From Oryzias latipes (taxonomy: Eukaryota; Chordata; Actinopteri; Beloniformes; Adrianichthyidae), in the NCBI RefSeq assembly GCF_002234675.1, contig NC_019876.2, positions 29,091,196 to 29,155,195 of the forward strand: a DNA stretch of 64,000 bases, written 5' to 3'. A model generated the notes under the pieces. It was not told the DNA's origin and did no database searches. It was given only the letters and a program-made list of their open reading frames with translations. Position 1 is the stretch's first letter; every line of letters starts with the position of its first letter. Made by a program: the position numbers and the translations under genes. Below are positions 1 to 10,790 of the stretch, in pieces.

Positions 1-310
1 GTCTCACAGCAAGAAGGCCTCCGGTTCAGGTCCCGGCTGGGGGACATGAAAAAACAACATCAATGGGAGGCCTTTCTGTGTGGAGTTTGCATGTTCTCCC
101 TGTGTATGCGTGGGTTTTCTTCGGCTTCCTCCCACCGTCCAAAAACATGCTTCATAGGTTAATTGGCAACTCTAAAAAACTTTTTCCTAGGTGTGAGAGT
201 GAATGGGTGTGTGTTTGTGGACATTCTACCCTGCCACAGACTGGCGACCTGTTGTCCCCTGCCTTCGCCCACAAGTGCCCGAAAGGGAAAAAACGGTCAA
301 GAAAATGAAT
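1..310 (+). mobile_element. tRNA-derived SINE-like repeat (family B), 5' cut by window edge
   Basis: The sequence begins inside a tRNA-like region (CTCACAGCAAGAAGGC, then a B-box-like GGTTCAGGTCCC). It continues into the widespread fish repeat body (GTTTGCATGTTCTCCCTGTG, TTCGGCTTCCTCCCACCGTC, GACTGGCGACCTG). The tail is a run of AATGAATGATGATG. Related copies occur at 17335-17590 and 40470-40860 (both minus) and 59535-59805 (plus). Confidence 0.7.
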
Positions 311-462
311 GAATGATGATGAAAGAACACTAACAGTGTCTAAATATTTGTGCATTTATTTACATTCATGCCTCACAATGCTGGTCATTGAATTGATTTT
401 ACATTCTTACAAAATCCTTTGAAAGATATCACATAGAATATCCAAGCTTTAGGCTTCATAAT

Positions 463-583
463 AGCTCAGAGGCCTTGTGGTAGAGCGTCCAGCCTGGACT
501 GGAAGGTCGTGAATTCAAGTCTACGGCCGAGTCGCACAAAGATTCTACAAATGGGACCCGATGCTTCCCTGCTTGACATTCAG
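463..583 (+). mobile_element. tRNA-derived SINE (family A), truncated
   Basis: An A-box-like stretch (GGCCTTGTGGTAGAGCG) and a degenerate B-box region (GTGAATTCAAGTC) are followed by the family body ATGGGACCCGATGC. The copy stops where the hAT-like repeat at 584 begins. Better copies are at 20551-20810 and, reversed, 47219-47432. Confidence 0.7.
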
Positions 584-1353
584 CAGGGGTCGGGAACCTT
601 TTTGGCTGAGAGAGACGACTTGTGAGAGACATACAATAATGTAGCTTCCCTTTCCCACACTGAGGCACGGAGACTCTTTTAAGGTTCTGTATTCTGGTTA
701 CTGCAGGCCGTAACCAACGCCGTACTACGTATTCAGTACCGCCTCAATCTCTCCCACCGAGAGCTCCTCCCAACTTTATATTCCCCTGCCCCCACTCCAG
801 CCCCCCTATTTCCTTATTTGGCCCATAGCTGAACCCCATTGGTCCAAACTCCCCAACGACAGGCTGAGCGACAGAACTGAGGGCCAATCAGCATCTCTGC
901 TTGATGCGTTCAATGACCACCGGAACTTAGAACGCGACCCAACAGCCACCCAGTTAAACTCAGTCTTCTACAATATGTTTAAAACTAAATATACAAGTGA
1001 ATGTGTGCATTTGATGTTATTTAAACCCTTTTAAAGTACAATAAGTCTGTGGACTCTTTTCAATAACATTGTTATGCTGTTGCTAATAAATGATGAGTAT
1101 TTCTGAGCATTAATGTGATTCTGGTGCTGCGTGGTGGTTCTGCTGATGGTCTAGTCTGGTTGAGACGTGGTGAGTTTCAGCTTCATGCAGGCGTTGAGAC
1201 TTTTACTACCTCCTGCCCCCCTGGCATCGCATCGCGTCCAAGAAAGACTGGTCTAATGAAACATTTTTTTATAATCAAAGATTTGTCTGCGAGCCGGATG
1301 TGGCCATCAAAAGAGCCAGATGTGGCTCTCGAGCCACAGGTTCCCGACCCCTA
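584..1353 (+). mobile_element. Non-autonomous hAT-like element
   Basis: The left end CAGGGGTCGGGAACC and the right end GGTTCCCGACCCCTA are inverted repeats of each other apart from the last base. The subterminal 'gagccacatgtggctct'-type sequence is shared with the element at 33771-35141. No transposase reading frame is visible. I could not find a clean 8-bp target duplication. Confidence 0.65.
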
Positions 1354-1513
1354 CACCATTCTGGTGTTACTCTTTATTTTTGTTGGGTTCTTTGACCCGT
1401 CAAACCAGCAGTTCATGAATCCAAGATTCATTAATCAATCACATCAAACAAAGACATCAGCTGTTTCCATCCCACATCCTGGCTCGAGTTAACATTTGTT
1501 GGGTTTTCTTCAG

Positions 1514-4500
1514 CTTCCCTGGAAGTCTCTAGCAAGTGTGGTGCAGTTCTACTACATGTGGAAGACCACCGACCGCTACATCCAACAGGTTTGTCTGAGA
1601 CGTCATCATTCAGCGTAACCGTATCCAGGTTTTTACTGACCCATCATGTGTCCACCGTAGAAACGACTAAAGGCAGCAGAGGCGGACAGCAAGCTCAAAC
1701 AAGTGTACATACCAACCTAGTAAGTCCTCGTCTCAGCCGAGCGTTCCCTTTGTCAAATCTGCAGTCACAATATCTCTCTCTGCATTCCTCTTCATCAGCA
1801 CCAAACCCAACCCCAACCAGATCATGGTGCCGGGCAGCAAGCCGGGAATGAACGGAGCAGCAGGCTTTCAGAAAGGCCTGAGCTGTGAGAGCTGCCACAG
1901 TAAGTGTCCCTTTGTTGAAGGTCTGGTGACCTGAAGTCCTTAAAGAAGCCGGTCCTATGCTGTCTGCATATGTGGTCTGTGTTGGTTTTTGTCATTACAG
2001 TTGATCCTTTTTGGTTCACTGTCATGTTTACAGTCATCAGCTGAAAAAGAACCACACATTTTATGCTTTACCACTTTAGTCTTAGGCTCCGTCAGCTTTT
2101 TTTTTTTTTGTCTTTCCGAAAAAACAAGGGAGAAAACGTTCCTGATTTAGTTTAATTGTGAACACATTTTCCTGATTTTATCCAGACACACAACACGTGT
2201 GATTGGAAAGTCCTCTATTAACCACACAAGGATGTTTGAAGATGGTTTATCTAAATGAAATAGATGCACACCGTCCGGTCCCACATGAGTGGTCTACCAG
2301 TCCAGAGGTGCTGCTCCAGACCGACGCGTCATTTCAACATCCACAGACTTGAGCCTCATCCTCCCCCACCAACAACCTTTGGACTTCCTGTGAGACTCCA
2401 GCCTCTGCTTCCTCAGCGGAAGGCGTGTCCGTTGGATTCAGGAGATCCCTAGATGATGTCTTCCAGCTCTCGGTTATCCTCAGCTGCTCCGTAAACATCC
2501 GTTTGTCTGATGGAGGATGCATCAGAATGGGGCGGAGCAGGAATAAAGAGACGCCCTAAAATGCAGTTTGAAGCGTAATTTTCTTCATGAATGTCCTCCA
2601 TCATCAAAAACATTCTACTAAAAGATGTTAAAAACACCAAAAACGTATTTTTTTAATCATCATTCGTCATGCGATTTTACTTCTAACAGAGGTTTTAAGA
2701 AAATACATTTAAATGAAAATGATTTAAAAACATGCGTTTATAATGATCTTCAACTTCATTAGCGGCCAACTCTGTAAGTTAAAGGGCTACTGTGGCGTTA
2801 AGTTATTAAAATTAGAAAGAAACAAACTTTTCTAAAACAGAGAAACGATGTAACAAACGCTTTCGCTCCATATTTTCCTGTTTTGAAGTCTTCTCTCTTT
2901 CACAGCGGCTCAGTCTCCTCAGTGGTACGCCTGGGGTCCTCCCAACATGCAGTGCAGACTGTGCGCCTCCTGCTGGATCTACTGGAAAAAATACGGAGGC
3001 CTGAAGACCCCCACTCAACTAGAGGGGGCCACGAGAGCGGGCTCTGTAAGTCTTTGTCCACACAGTCAGCTCCTTTAAAGGACTTCTCAGTGTTGAGTTG
3101 TGCTGCCTACTCTTCCCTGATTGGTCGTTCTGCATCCAGGAGGCGGGCCCCCGCGCCCACATGACCCGCCAAGAAGTCCAGGGCCTGTCCCCTTTCACTC
3201 GCAACGAGGGCCGAGCCAAGCTGCTGGCCAAGAACCGCCAAACGTTCATCCTTCAGACCACAAAGTTGACCCGCGTGGCGCGGCGTGTGTGCGAGGACAT
3301 TCTGCAGCCGCGGCGTGCTGCCCGCCGCCCCTACGCCCCCATTAACGCAAACGCCGTCAAAGCTGAGTGTACGAGCCCATTAGGTCACGCAGTCTTTATT
3401 TAAATATTTAACACCTTTCCATACGTCAACACTGCCTAGACTCAAAGGGCAGGAGGAGGACTTTGACTGAAAGTTTGTTTTTCTTCAGGCATGATCCGGC
3501 TGCCCAAAGCCACAAAGACCCCTGCAAAGAGCAAGTCTGTACCTCGCCAGTCACTAGCCAACATAGTGAAAGAGTTAGGTAAGAACCTGTGACATCCAAA
3601 TGTCTGCAATAAAAGCCTGATGGATTGATGAGATGCTCGCCTGAACAGTCTAGACCAGGATCACATGAATACTCATTGAAGGTCTGAAAGAGCAAAGTGG
3701 ACATAAATGTACACAAGGACTCAATATTTACACCCAGAATAAAGTAAAAACTCATTTATTGTTTGACGACCATTTGTGTTTGTAAAGATATCGTTGGATT
3801 TCTCACTCAAACACTTTTTAAGCTAAACGCTATATCATCAGCAAATGCAGGAAAACACTTTTTACACAAGTGATGGACGGAAATCAAGCAAATGAGAACG
3901 ATAGTATGTGTTTCTATGCTTTGTTGTGCTTCGTTGTGTTTCTGTGCTTTGTTGTGCTTCGTTGTGTTTCCGTGCATCGTTGTGTTTCTGTGCATCGTTG
4001 TGCTTCAGTGTGTTTCTATGCTTCATTGTGCTTCGTTGTGTTTCTGTGCTTCGTTGTGCTCTGTTGTGCTTCGTTGTGCTTCGTTGTGTTTCCGTGCTTC
4101 GTTGTGTTTCCGTGCTTCGTTGTACTCTGTTGTGCTTCGTTGTGTTTCCGTGCTTCGTTTTGTTTCCGTGCTTCGTTGTGTTTCCGTGCTTCGTTGTGTT
4201 TCCGTGCTTCGTTGTGTTGCCGTGCTTCGTTGTGTTGCCGTACTTCGTTGTATTTCTGTGCTGCGTTGTGTTTCTGTGCTGCGTTGTGTTTCCGTGCTTC
4301 GTTGTGTTTCCGTGCATCGTTGTGTTTCTGTGCTTCGTTGTGTTTCCGTGCTTCGTTGTGTTTCCGTGCTTCGTTGTGTTTCCGTGCTTCGTTGTGTTTC
4401 TGTGCTTCGTTTTGTTTCCGTGCTTCGTTGTGTTTCCGTGCTTCGTTGTGTTTCTGTGCTTCGTTGTGTTTTGTGTGATGCATTGTGTTTCTGTGCTGCA

Positions 4501-7500
4501 TTGTGTTTCTGTGCTGCGTTGTGTTTCTGTGCTTCGTTGTGTTTCTGTGCTTCGTTGTGTTTCTGTGCTGCGTTGTGTTTCTGTGCTGCGTTGTGTTTCT
4601 GTGCTGCGTTGTCTTTCTGTGCTTCGTTGTGTTTGTATGCTTTGTTGTGCTTCATTGTGCTTCGTTGTGTTTCCTTGCTTCGTTGTGCTTCGTTGTGCTT
4701 CATTGTGCTTCGTTGTTTCTGTGCTTCGTTGTGTTTCTATGCTTTGTTGTGCTTCATTGTCTTTCCTTGCTTCGTTGTGCTTCGTTGTGTTTCCGTGCTT
4801 CGTTGTGTTTCCGTGCTTCGTTGTGTTTCCGTGCTTCGTTGTGTTTCCGTGCTTCGTTGTGTTTCCGTGCTTCGTTGTGTTTCCGTGCATCGTTGTGTTT
4901 CTGTGCATTGTTGTGCTTCAGTGTGTTTCTATGCTTCATTGTGCTTCGTTGTGTTTCTATGCTTCGTTGTGTTTCCGTTCTTCGTTGTGTTTCCGTGCAT
5001 CGTTGTGTTTCCGTGCTTCGTCGTGTTTCCGTGCTTCGTCGTGTTTCCGTGCTTCGTTGTGTTTCCGTGCATCGTTGTGTTTCCGTGCTTCGTCGTGTTT
5101 CCGTGCTTCGTTGTGTTTCTATGCTTCGTTGTGTTTCCGTGCTTCGTTGTTTCCGTGCATCGTTGTGTTTCCGTGCATCGTTGTGTTTCCGTGCTTCGTC
5201 GTGTTTCCCTGCTTCGTTGTGTTTCCGTGCTTCGTCGTGTTTCCGTGCTTCGTCGTGTTTCCGTGCTTCGTTGTGTTTCCGTGCATCGTTGTTTCCGTGC
5301 TTCGTTGTGTTTCCGTGCTTCGTTGTGTTTCTATGCTTCGTTGTGTTTCCGTGCTTCGTTGTGTTTCCGTGCATCGTTGTGTTTCCGTGCTTCGTCGTGT
5401 TTCCGTGCTTCGTCGTGTTTCCGTGCTTCGTTGTGTTTCCGTGCTTCGTTGTGTTTCCGTGCATCGTTGTGTTTCCGTGCTTCGTCGTGTTTCCGTGCTT
5501 CGTTGTGTTTCCGTGCATCGTTGTGTTTCCGTGCTTCGTCGTGTTTCCGTGCATCGTCGTGTTTCCGTGCTTCGTTGTGTTTCCGTGCTTCGTTGTGTTT
5601 CCGTGCTTCGTTGTGTTTCCGTGCCTCGTTGTGTTTCCGTGCTTCGTTGTGTTTCTGTGCTTCGTTGTGTTTCTTTGCTTCGTTGTGCTCTGTTGTGCTT
5701 CGTTGTGCTTCGTTGTGTTTCCGTGCATCGTTGTGTTTCCGTGCTTCGTTGTGTTTCCGTGCTTCGTTGTGTTTCCGTGCATCGTTGTGTTTCCGTGCTT
5801 CGTCGTGTTTCCGTGCATCGTCGTGTTTCCGTGCTTCGTTGTGTTTCCGTGCTTCGTTGTGTTTCCGTGCTTCGTTGTGTTTCCGTGCATCGTTGTTTCC
5901 GTGCTTCGTTGTGTTTCCGTGCTTCGTTGTGTTTCCGTGCATCGTTGTGTTTCCGTGCTTCGTCGTGTTTCCGTGCATCGTTGTGTTTCCGTGCTTCGTT
6001 GTGTTTCCGTGCATCGTTGTGTTTCCGTGCTTCGTCGTGTTTCCGTGCATCGTTGTGTTTCCGTGCTTCGTTGTGTTTCCGTGCATCATTGTTTCTGTGC
6101 ATCGTTGTGTTTCCGTGCTTCGTCGTGTTTCCGTGCATCGTTGTGTTTCCGTGCTTCGTTGTGTTTCCGTGCATCATTGTTTCCGTGCTTCGTTGTGTTT
6201 CCGTGCATCGTTGTGTTTCTGTGCATCGTTGTGCATCGTTGTGTTTCTGTGCATCGTTGTGCTTCATCGTTGACATTGTCATCCACGATCATGTGTTCGG
6301 TTTCCTTCTAGCTGTTCTGTCCTTTAGTCACAGCCTTTCTTTAATGGTGAACTGGAGTCACATTCTCTTCTTTTCTGTGTTCCTGCAGCCATTTCTGCTC
6401 CGCTGAAGCTGAAGGCGTCCAGAGGACCGCCAACGCCCATCAACAGGAACCAGGCCAGCCAGCCGCGAGTAGCCCAAAGCCTGCTGGGAAAGAGAGGCTT
6501 CGACAGCGTCAGTGCTCCTCCCACACACCACACTTTCTCTTTCCATTGAAAACATCCCTCAATGATTTCTGCAGAGATGGGTTTCTAACCTGTGATGTCA
6601 CGTGTCAGGCAGCCATACTTATTATTTTCCACCATCATTTTCAAATAAATTCTTTATAAATCAGACAACTTGATTTTTCTGGGTTTTGTCTCTCATAGCT
6701 GAGGTTTACCTTTGATGAAAGTTACAGGCCTCCCAGTCTGTGGCTGACTGAATACTTTTTGCCCCACTGGCCATGAAACGGTGGTGGAAAGCCTCACATT
6801 TGGCTATGCCTCATGCTAAATTCTTGCACACAATTGTGTATAAACTACGTAAAAGACGCATAAACTGAATACTTCTCAACCGACCAAAAATTCTGAACAG
6901 CTAAAAACTGAATTCACGTAAAAACTGTCATCCACTAATGTGTGTCTTTCCACGTTTGTCTAACAGACTTTTCATGCATGAACCACTGATGTGTAACTTT
7001 TAGATCACGTATACGGCGCACAGATCACGTTCAGATGACATCATTGATGCATGAATCACTGATGAATTACAGAGAAACATCACAATAATCACACGGTTCA
7101 TGTTCTACGTTGGTTTACTTGTTCTTAAAAAAAATTACATACAGTTATTATACAAAAAATGTTATTTATTGATAACTTTATAATTTTATTCTGATATTTG
7201 ACTAAGATCTGAATCTAATCACATAAACCATCTGTACTTTTGGTCTGATAGTACAACAGGCAGTCAGTACTATAATAGTCTTCACCTGTACTTTCAATCC
7301 AAGAGTTTGGTAGAGCAGTAATGTAGTGGTCTGTAAAGGTTGTGTTGTGTTGTGGGGTTGCAGGCGGCGGGGGCGGCGTTCCCAGCCAACGGACGGCCGT
7401 ACACATCAGGGATGAGAACCACCTCCCAGTCGGTCATCAAGCGGCAGAAGGTCAGCCAGGGTGAGGCTCCCAACCCCGTTGTGTTTGTCGCCACAAAGGA

Positions 7501-8750
7501 CACCAGGTACGTCACTAGAGGAGCGTTGACTGTAGACAAGGATTCACAAATGTCACACAACACACTGCACACACAGGAACCCGAAAATCTTCTGTAGTGT
7601 TCCCTCGCTTTAGCTCGCCGTCCAGCTGTTTCACAAATCTGATCTGCATGTTTTGTGAAGTGTTCTTTCTTGTGGCGTGTGCATGTCCTCCTCCTCCTCC
7701 TCCTCCTCCTCCTCCTCCTCCTCCTCCTCCTCCTCCTCCTCCTCCTCCTCCTCCATACGGAAGCATTTCTGTAGCAGAATGAAAAATAAGTCCACACCAG
7801 AAATGCTTCCATAGGTTCCTGTGTGGGTTTTGGTGCTTCGTAGGTGATTTGGTGTCTGGAAAACGTCTCGTCGGTCCAGAGCGTACCCCACCCTCACCCA
7901 TCAATAAGATGGGCTTCTGCGACCTCTTGACCCCAAAACTGTGCAGAATTCATTCCAAATCGATCTTTGTTTTCACTCTATAGTCCTGGACTAGTGTCTG
8001 AGAAAAGGGAATAAAATGTTTAGGGAGGAGTTTCACGGCCTTAAGACGACTGCTTCGTTTTTATGACGTCACCTCCGCTGTAAATGAGGGAACACTGTAC
8101 GAAAGAGGACACTCCAGCACACTTATGGAACTCCAACCTAATATCATTTAAAGGTTAAAAAGAAAAACAAGTCAATTCATGGGGTTTTGTTGACCTTTTT
8201 ACACTAGAATCCATCTCCCTGACAGACACACACTGGTAGTTGTTGAGTTTCTCCTCTGTTTACAACATTGCTGCTATAGAAATGAACACAACTCACAGTA
8301 AAGGATGATGACCCCCATCTACAGCAGAGCCTCAGCGTTTGCATCCTTTCCACCGTCGCTCACACGGTTACCGTAGTTCTGAGGCGTGGATGTGCCTCGC
8401 TTTATGAAAGCTGTGTCACTTTAGCTCGTATGTGAAAGGTCAGCTGATCCGTCGCGTAAACAAAGATTCCCGTTAGGTCAGAGAGGGCGATGCGGGGGCG
8501 ACTTCTCTGCTGTTGGAGGGGTAGAGCGGGGGCGTTACCCAAAGCGGGGGTCAGGTTTGACACACGGCTGACGTACATGTGTGTGTGTTTCTCCATCAGG
8601 GCCCTCAGGAAGCACCTGACCCAGTCCGAAATGCGCAGAGCAGCCAGAAAGCCCCACCTCCTGGTCCGGATCAAGCTACCGCCGCCGCCGCCCCGCTCCG
8701 TGCCCCTGCTGCCCTCCAGCACCAGCGAGACTATCGTCCTGGAGGACTGA
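1514..8750 (+). CDS. mta2: Metastasis-associated protein MTA2, 3' part (nine exons)
   Basis: MTA2 is a core subunit of the NuRD deacetylase/remodelling complex, acting in the nucleus. Coding exons read from the sequence: 1514-1588, 1661-1719, 1799-1899, 2906-3045, 3140-3368, 3489-3578, 6389-6507, 7364-7506, 8600-8750. All have AG/GT borders and phases that join into 368 codons plus TGA. The first exon is the tail of the SANT domain ([14 protein letters not shown]). Exons 3-4 carry the GATA-type zinc finger (CESCH, then CRLCASCW). Later exons give the family motifs [31 protein letters not shown] and the C-terminus IVLED. The IVLED ending and the PTPINRNQ stretch favour MTA2 over MTA1/MTA3, from memory of the family. 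The BAH and ELM2 exons are not in the window, so the gene is cut at the left edge. The 2.8-kb intron 3579-6388 is mostly minisatellite. Confidence 0.9.
3905..6265. repeat. 18-bp minisatellite in mta2 intron
   Basis: About 2.36 kb of tandem copies of an 18-bp unit (consensus CGTTGTGTTTCCGTGCTT), roughly 130 copies, with shorter variants such as TTGTGCTTCG. Variants include cTGTG/cCGTG, gcAtcg/gcTtcg and TCGTCG. The unit is a multiple of three and has no stop in any of the six frames, so it produces several 200-830 codon open frames. These are compositional artefacts inside the intron between the mta2 exons ending at 3578 and starting at 6389. Confidence 0.97.
6755..7130 (+). mobile_element. 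MITE family C fragment
   Basis: Contains the family core TGTAACTTTTAGATCACG, TACGGCGCACAGATCACG and AATCACTGATGAATTACAG. The same core recurs at 44826-45413, 53111-53771 and 55560-56410. This copy lacks a recognisable right terminus. It lies in an mta2 intron. Confidence 0.75.
7685..7755. repeat. (CCT)n microsatellite
   Basis: About 23 uninterrupted CCT triplets in the last mta2 intron. They abut the left edge of a 180-bp dispersed repeat whose second copy, at 10549, also starts with TCCTCC, so the microsatellite probably grew from that edge. Confidence 0.97.
7750..7940 (+). repeat. Dispersed repeat, copy 1 of 2
   Basis: Starts CTCCATACGGAAGCATTTC and continues through TGTGTGGGTTTTGGTGCTTC to CTCACCCATCAATAAGATG. 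It is closely similar to 10549-10790 but lacks about 29 bp that the second copy has after AAAACGTCTCGT. The two copies flank the last mta2 exon. Confidence 0.8.
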
Positions 8751-10275
8751 AGGGGGGCGGGTGGAGTTCCTGAGGGTGGGGGGGGCTGTGTTCACAATTG
8801 TCTTATTCCCCCTGATTTTAGTCCCGTTTTTATTCTTGACCCTTTATTCCATCCCTCAGTGAGACAGACTTTTCTAGCATACCTTTTCTCTGTCACGCAC
8901 ACACGCGTACGTAGATGCACGCCGACACGCCCCGCCGCCGGGGTTTGGGGCCGTTCGACGGCAGATCATCCTCCTTTTTTTATGTCCCCCGTTTTAATGT
9001 ATAATTTAATGCAGAGTATCTTGTTTTGAAGCCACGGTGGGAGAGAACGCCGTCTTCACGCTTGGGTCTGACGCGGCGATGCCGGTCATGAGGCAGCAGG
9101 GGGGGGGGCATCAGATGTTTCCCTTCAGTATTTCAGCGGTTCGGACCCCAGACCACATCCAGACCCACAGACCCGTTTCACATACGTCTCTCGTCTTTGC
9201 AGCTTCCTTTACGTGGAAGCTTTGAAAACGTCAGAATAGCGCCTAGAAAAGAGATTTAGCAGAACGGAGTCGATGTTTTTTAGTGCGCACAGCAAGTTGT
9301 GCCCACTGAAACAAACTGAGGGCTGAGTGTCGGATCATATCCGTGTTTTCTGTCCCGGATCTCCAGCACCATCAGTGGGCTTAGCGACCCTTTAGAACTG
9401 GTCTAGCAGGTCCACACGTGTTTTTTTAGACATGCCAGTCTACAGACTTTCTTAGCTGATGTGTTTTTTTTAGTACAGGGTGTGTCCGACCCGTCATTCT
9501 CAAAGTCTGGACCAGCTGCTGGAGTCGGACCGGCGGCGTCACGCTCCAACACTCGGACTCTAAAGGATCCGTTTACCTGCTTTCCACGCCGGTGTTTTTT
9601 GGTACTTTGCTTCATTTTGCTAAGAAACCCAAAAAAAAAAGTCTCACTGCCACACAGAAGACGGGGTTCAGAACGGCGGCGGCGTTCAGGGAGCAGTTTC
9701 TTTTCTACCACGGATCCGCCGTGTTCCAGAAAACACAAAACAAACCCTCATGTGAAACATTCAATTTGGGCCAAACGCTGTTTTTCTTACACGAACATTT
9801 CAGTCGAAGCAATCGACCCGGAAGCGAGGCTTCTGTCAGCGAATGTCCCTCCACCCCAGCTGGTTCTGACCCTCTGCCTGTACAGCCGTTACAGTTCTAC
9901 GATGTGATTGGATGATCCAATACCTGAGGTACCATCCATGTCTAAGCAATTCCACTGATTTTTATGAGTGCACTTGGCCTCTAAATCCAATCCTTTGGGG
10001 TCAATACGGTCTCACAAAAGAAAGGAAGGAAGGAAGGAAGGAAGTGGCCGTTTGATTTTTCTAACTCTGCTCCGGTTCTGGAGGTGGATGCCGTCCGTCT
10101 CCGTGGCGACTTGAGCCGGCTGAACATCATGAAACACTCAAAGGGACTTTGTGCTGATTTTTGTAAAGTCGGACGGACAAACCTGCTCCAACTGAAACTT
10201 TTGCCCCAGTTTTTATGATCCTGTCTGTACCTGGAAATATATCTTGATAAGAATAAAGATTTTCTCCATGGTTTA
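8751..10275 (+). other. Probable mta2 3' UTR
   Basis: About 1.5 kb without a credible gene follows the mta2 stop. It is largely unique sequence. An AATAAA lies at 10252-10257 in the sense direction, the first convincing polyadenylation signal downstream. A short (GGAA)n run sits near 10025-10042. The exact cleavage site cannot be seen; transcripts would settle it. Confidence 0.5.
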
Positions 10276-10548
10276 ACAGGATCTGAATCCTTTGTGTTTT
10301 ATCCCGACGTGCCCAAAGCTCCACCCGGGTCTGTAGCGCTGAACCTTCCAGTCTCTGTTGGGACGTCAAACCTTCTGTCCCTTTGAAACCCAGAGCAAGA
10401 AAACTCTCATCGAGAATGTCAAGTGTTAAAAAAAAAACACCACAAAAGACCAGAACATTCAACCGAAAACTCACTTAAATAATGTCAATAAAAGAACTTT
10501 CAAATGTGGAGTACTTTAAAAGAATATTTGTGGATATAAATTAACTAT

Positions 10549-10790
10549 GAAATGTCCTCCTCCATACGGAAGCATTTCTGTAGCAGAATTCAAAAAATGC
10601 GTCCGTACCAGAAATCCTTCCATACGTTCCTGTGTGGGTTTTGGTGCTTCGTAGGTGATTTGGTGTCTGGAAAACGTCTCGTTGGCGTGAACGCCTGTGA
10701 TGTGCGGCCCGGTCCAGAGCGTACCCCACCCTCACCCATCAATAAGATGGGCTTCTTCGACCTCCTGACCCCAAAACGGATGAATGAAAA
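10549..10790 (+). repeat. Dispersed repeat, copy 2 of 2
   Basis: The longer partner of 7750-7940, same orientation, downstream of the mta2 polyadenylation signal. It includes GGCGTGAACGCCTGTGATG, absent from copy 1. The family is not recognised. Confidence 0.8.

Noticed and set aside
3862-6406. Very long open frames on both strands (up to about 830 codons), rich in Cys/Val/Phe or in His/Asn/Thr
   Set aside because: They are translations of an intronic 18-bp tandem repeat that has no stop in any frame. All frames on both strands are equally open, and the stretch sits between correctly phased mta2 exons.
7515-7904. Poly-Pro, poly-Gly, poly-Glu and poly-Arg open frames
   Set aside because: Produced by the (CCT)n microsatellite in the last mta2 intron.
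9461-9907. 148-codon plus-strand frame and 111-codon minus-strand frame in the mta2 3' flank
   Set aside because: Low-quality overlapping frames in the presumed 3' UTR without domain, splice or promoter support.
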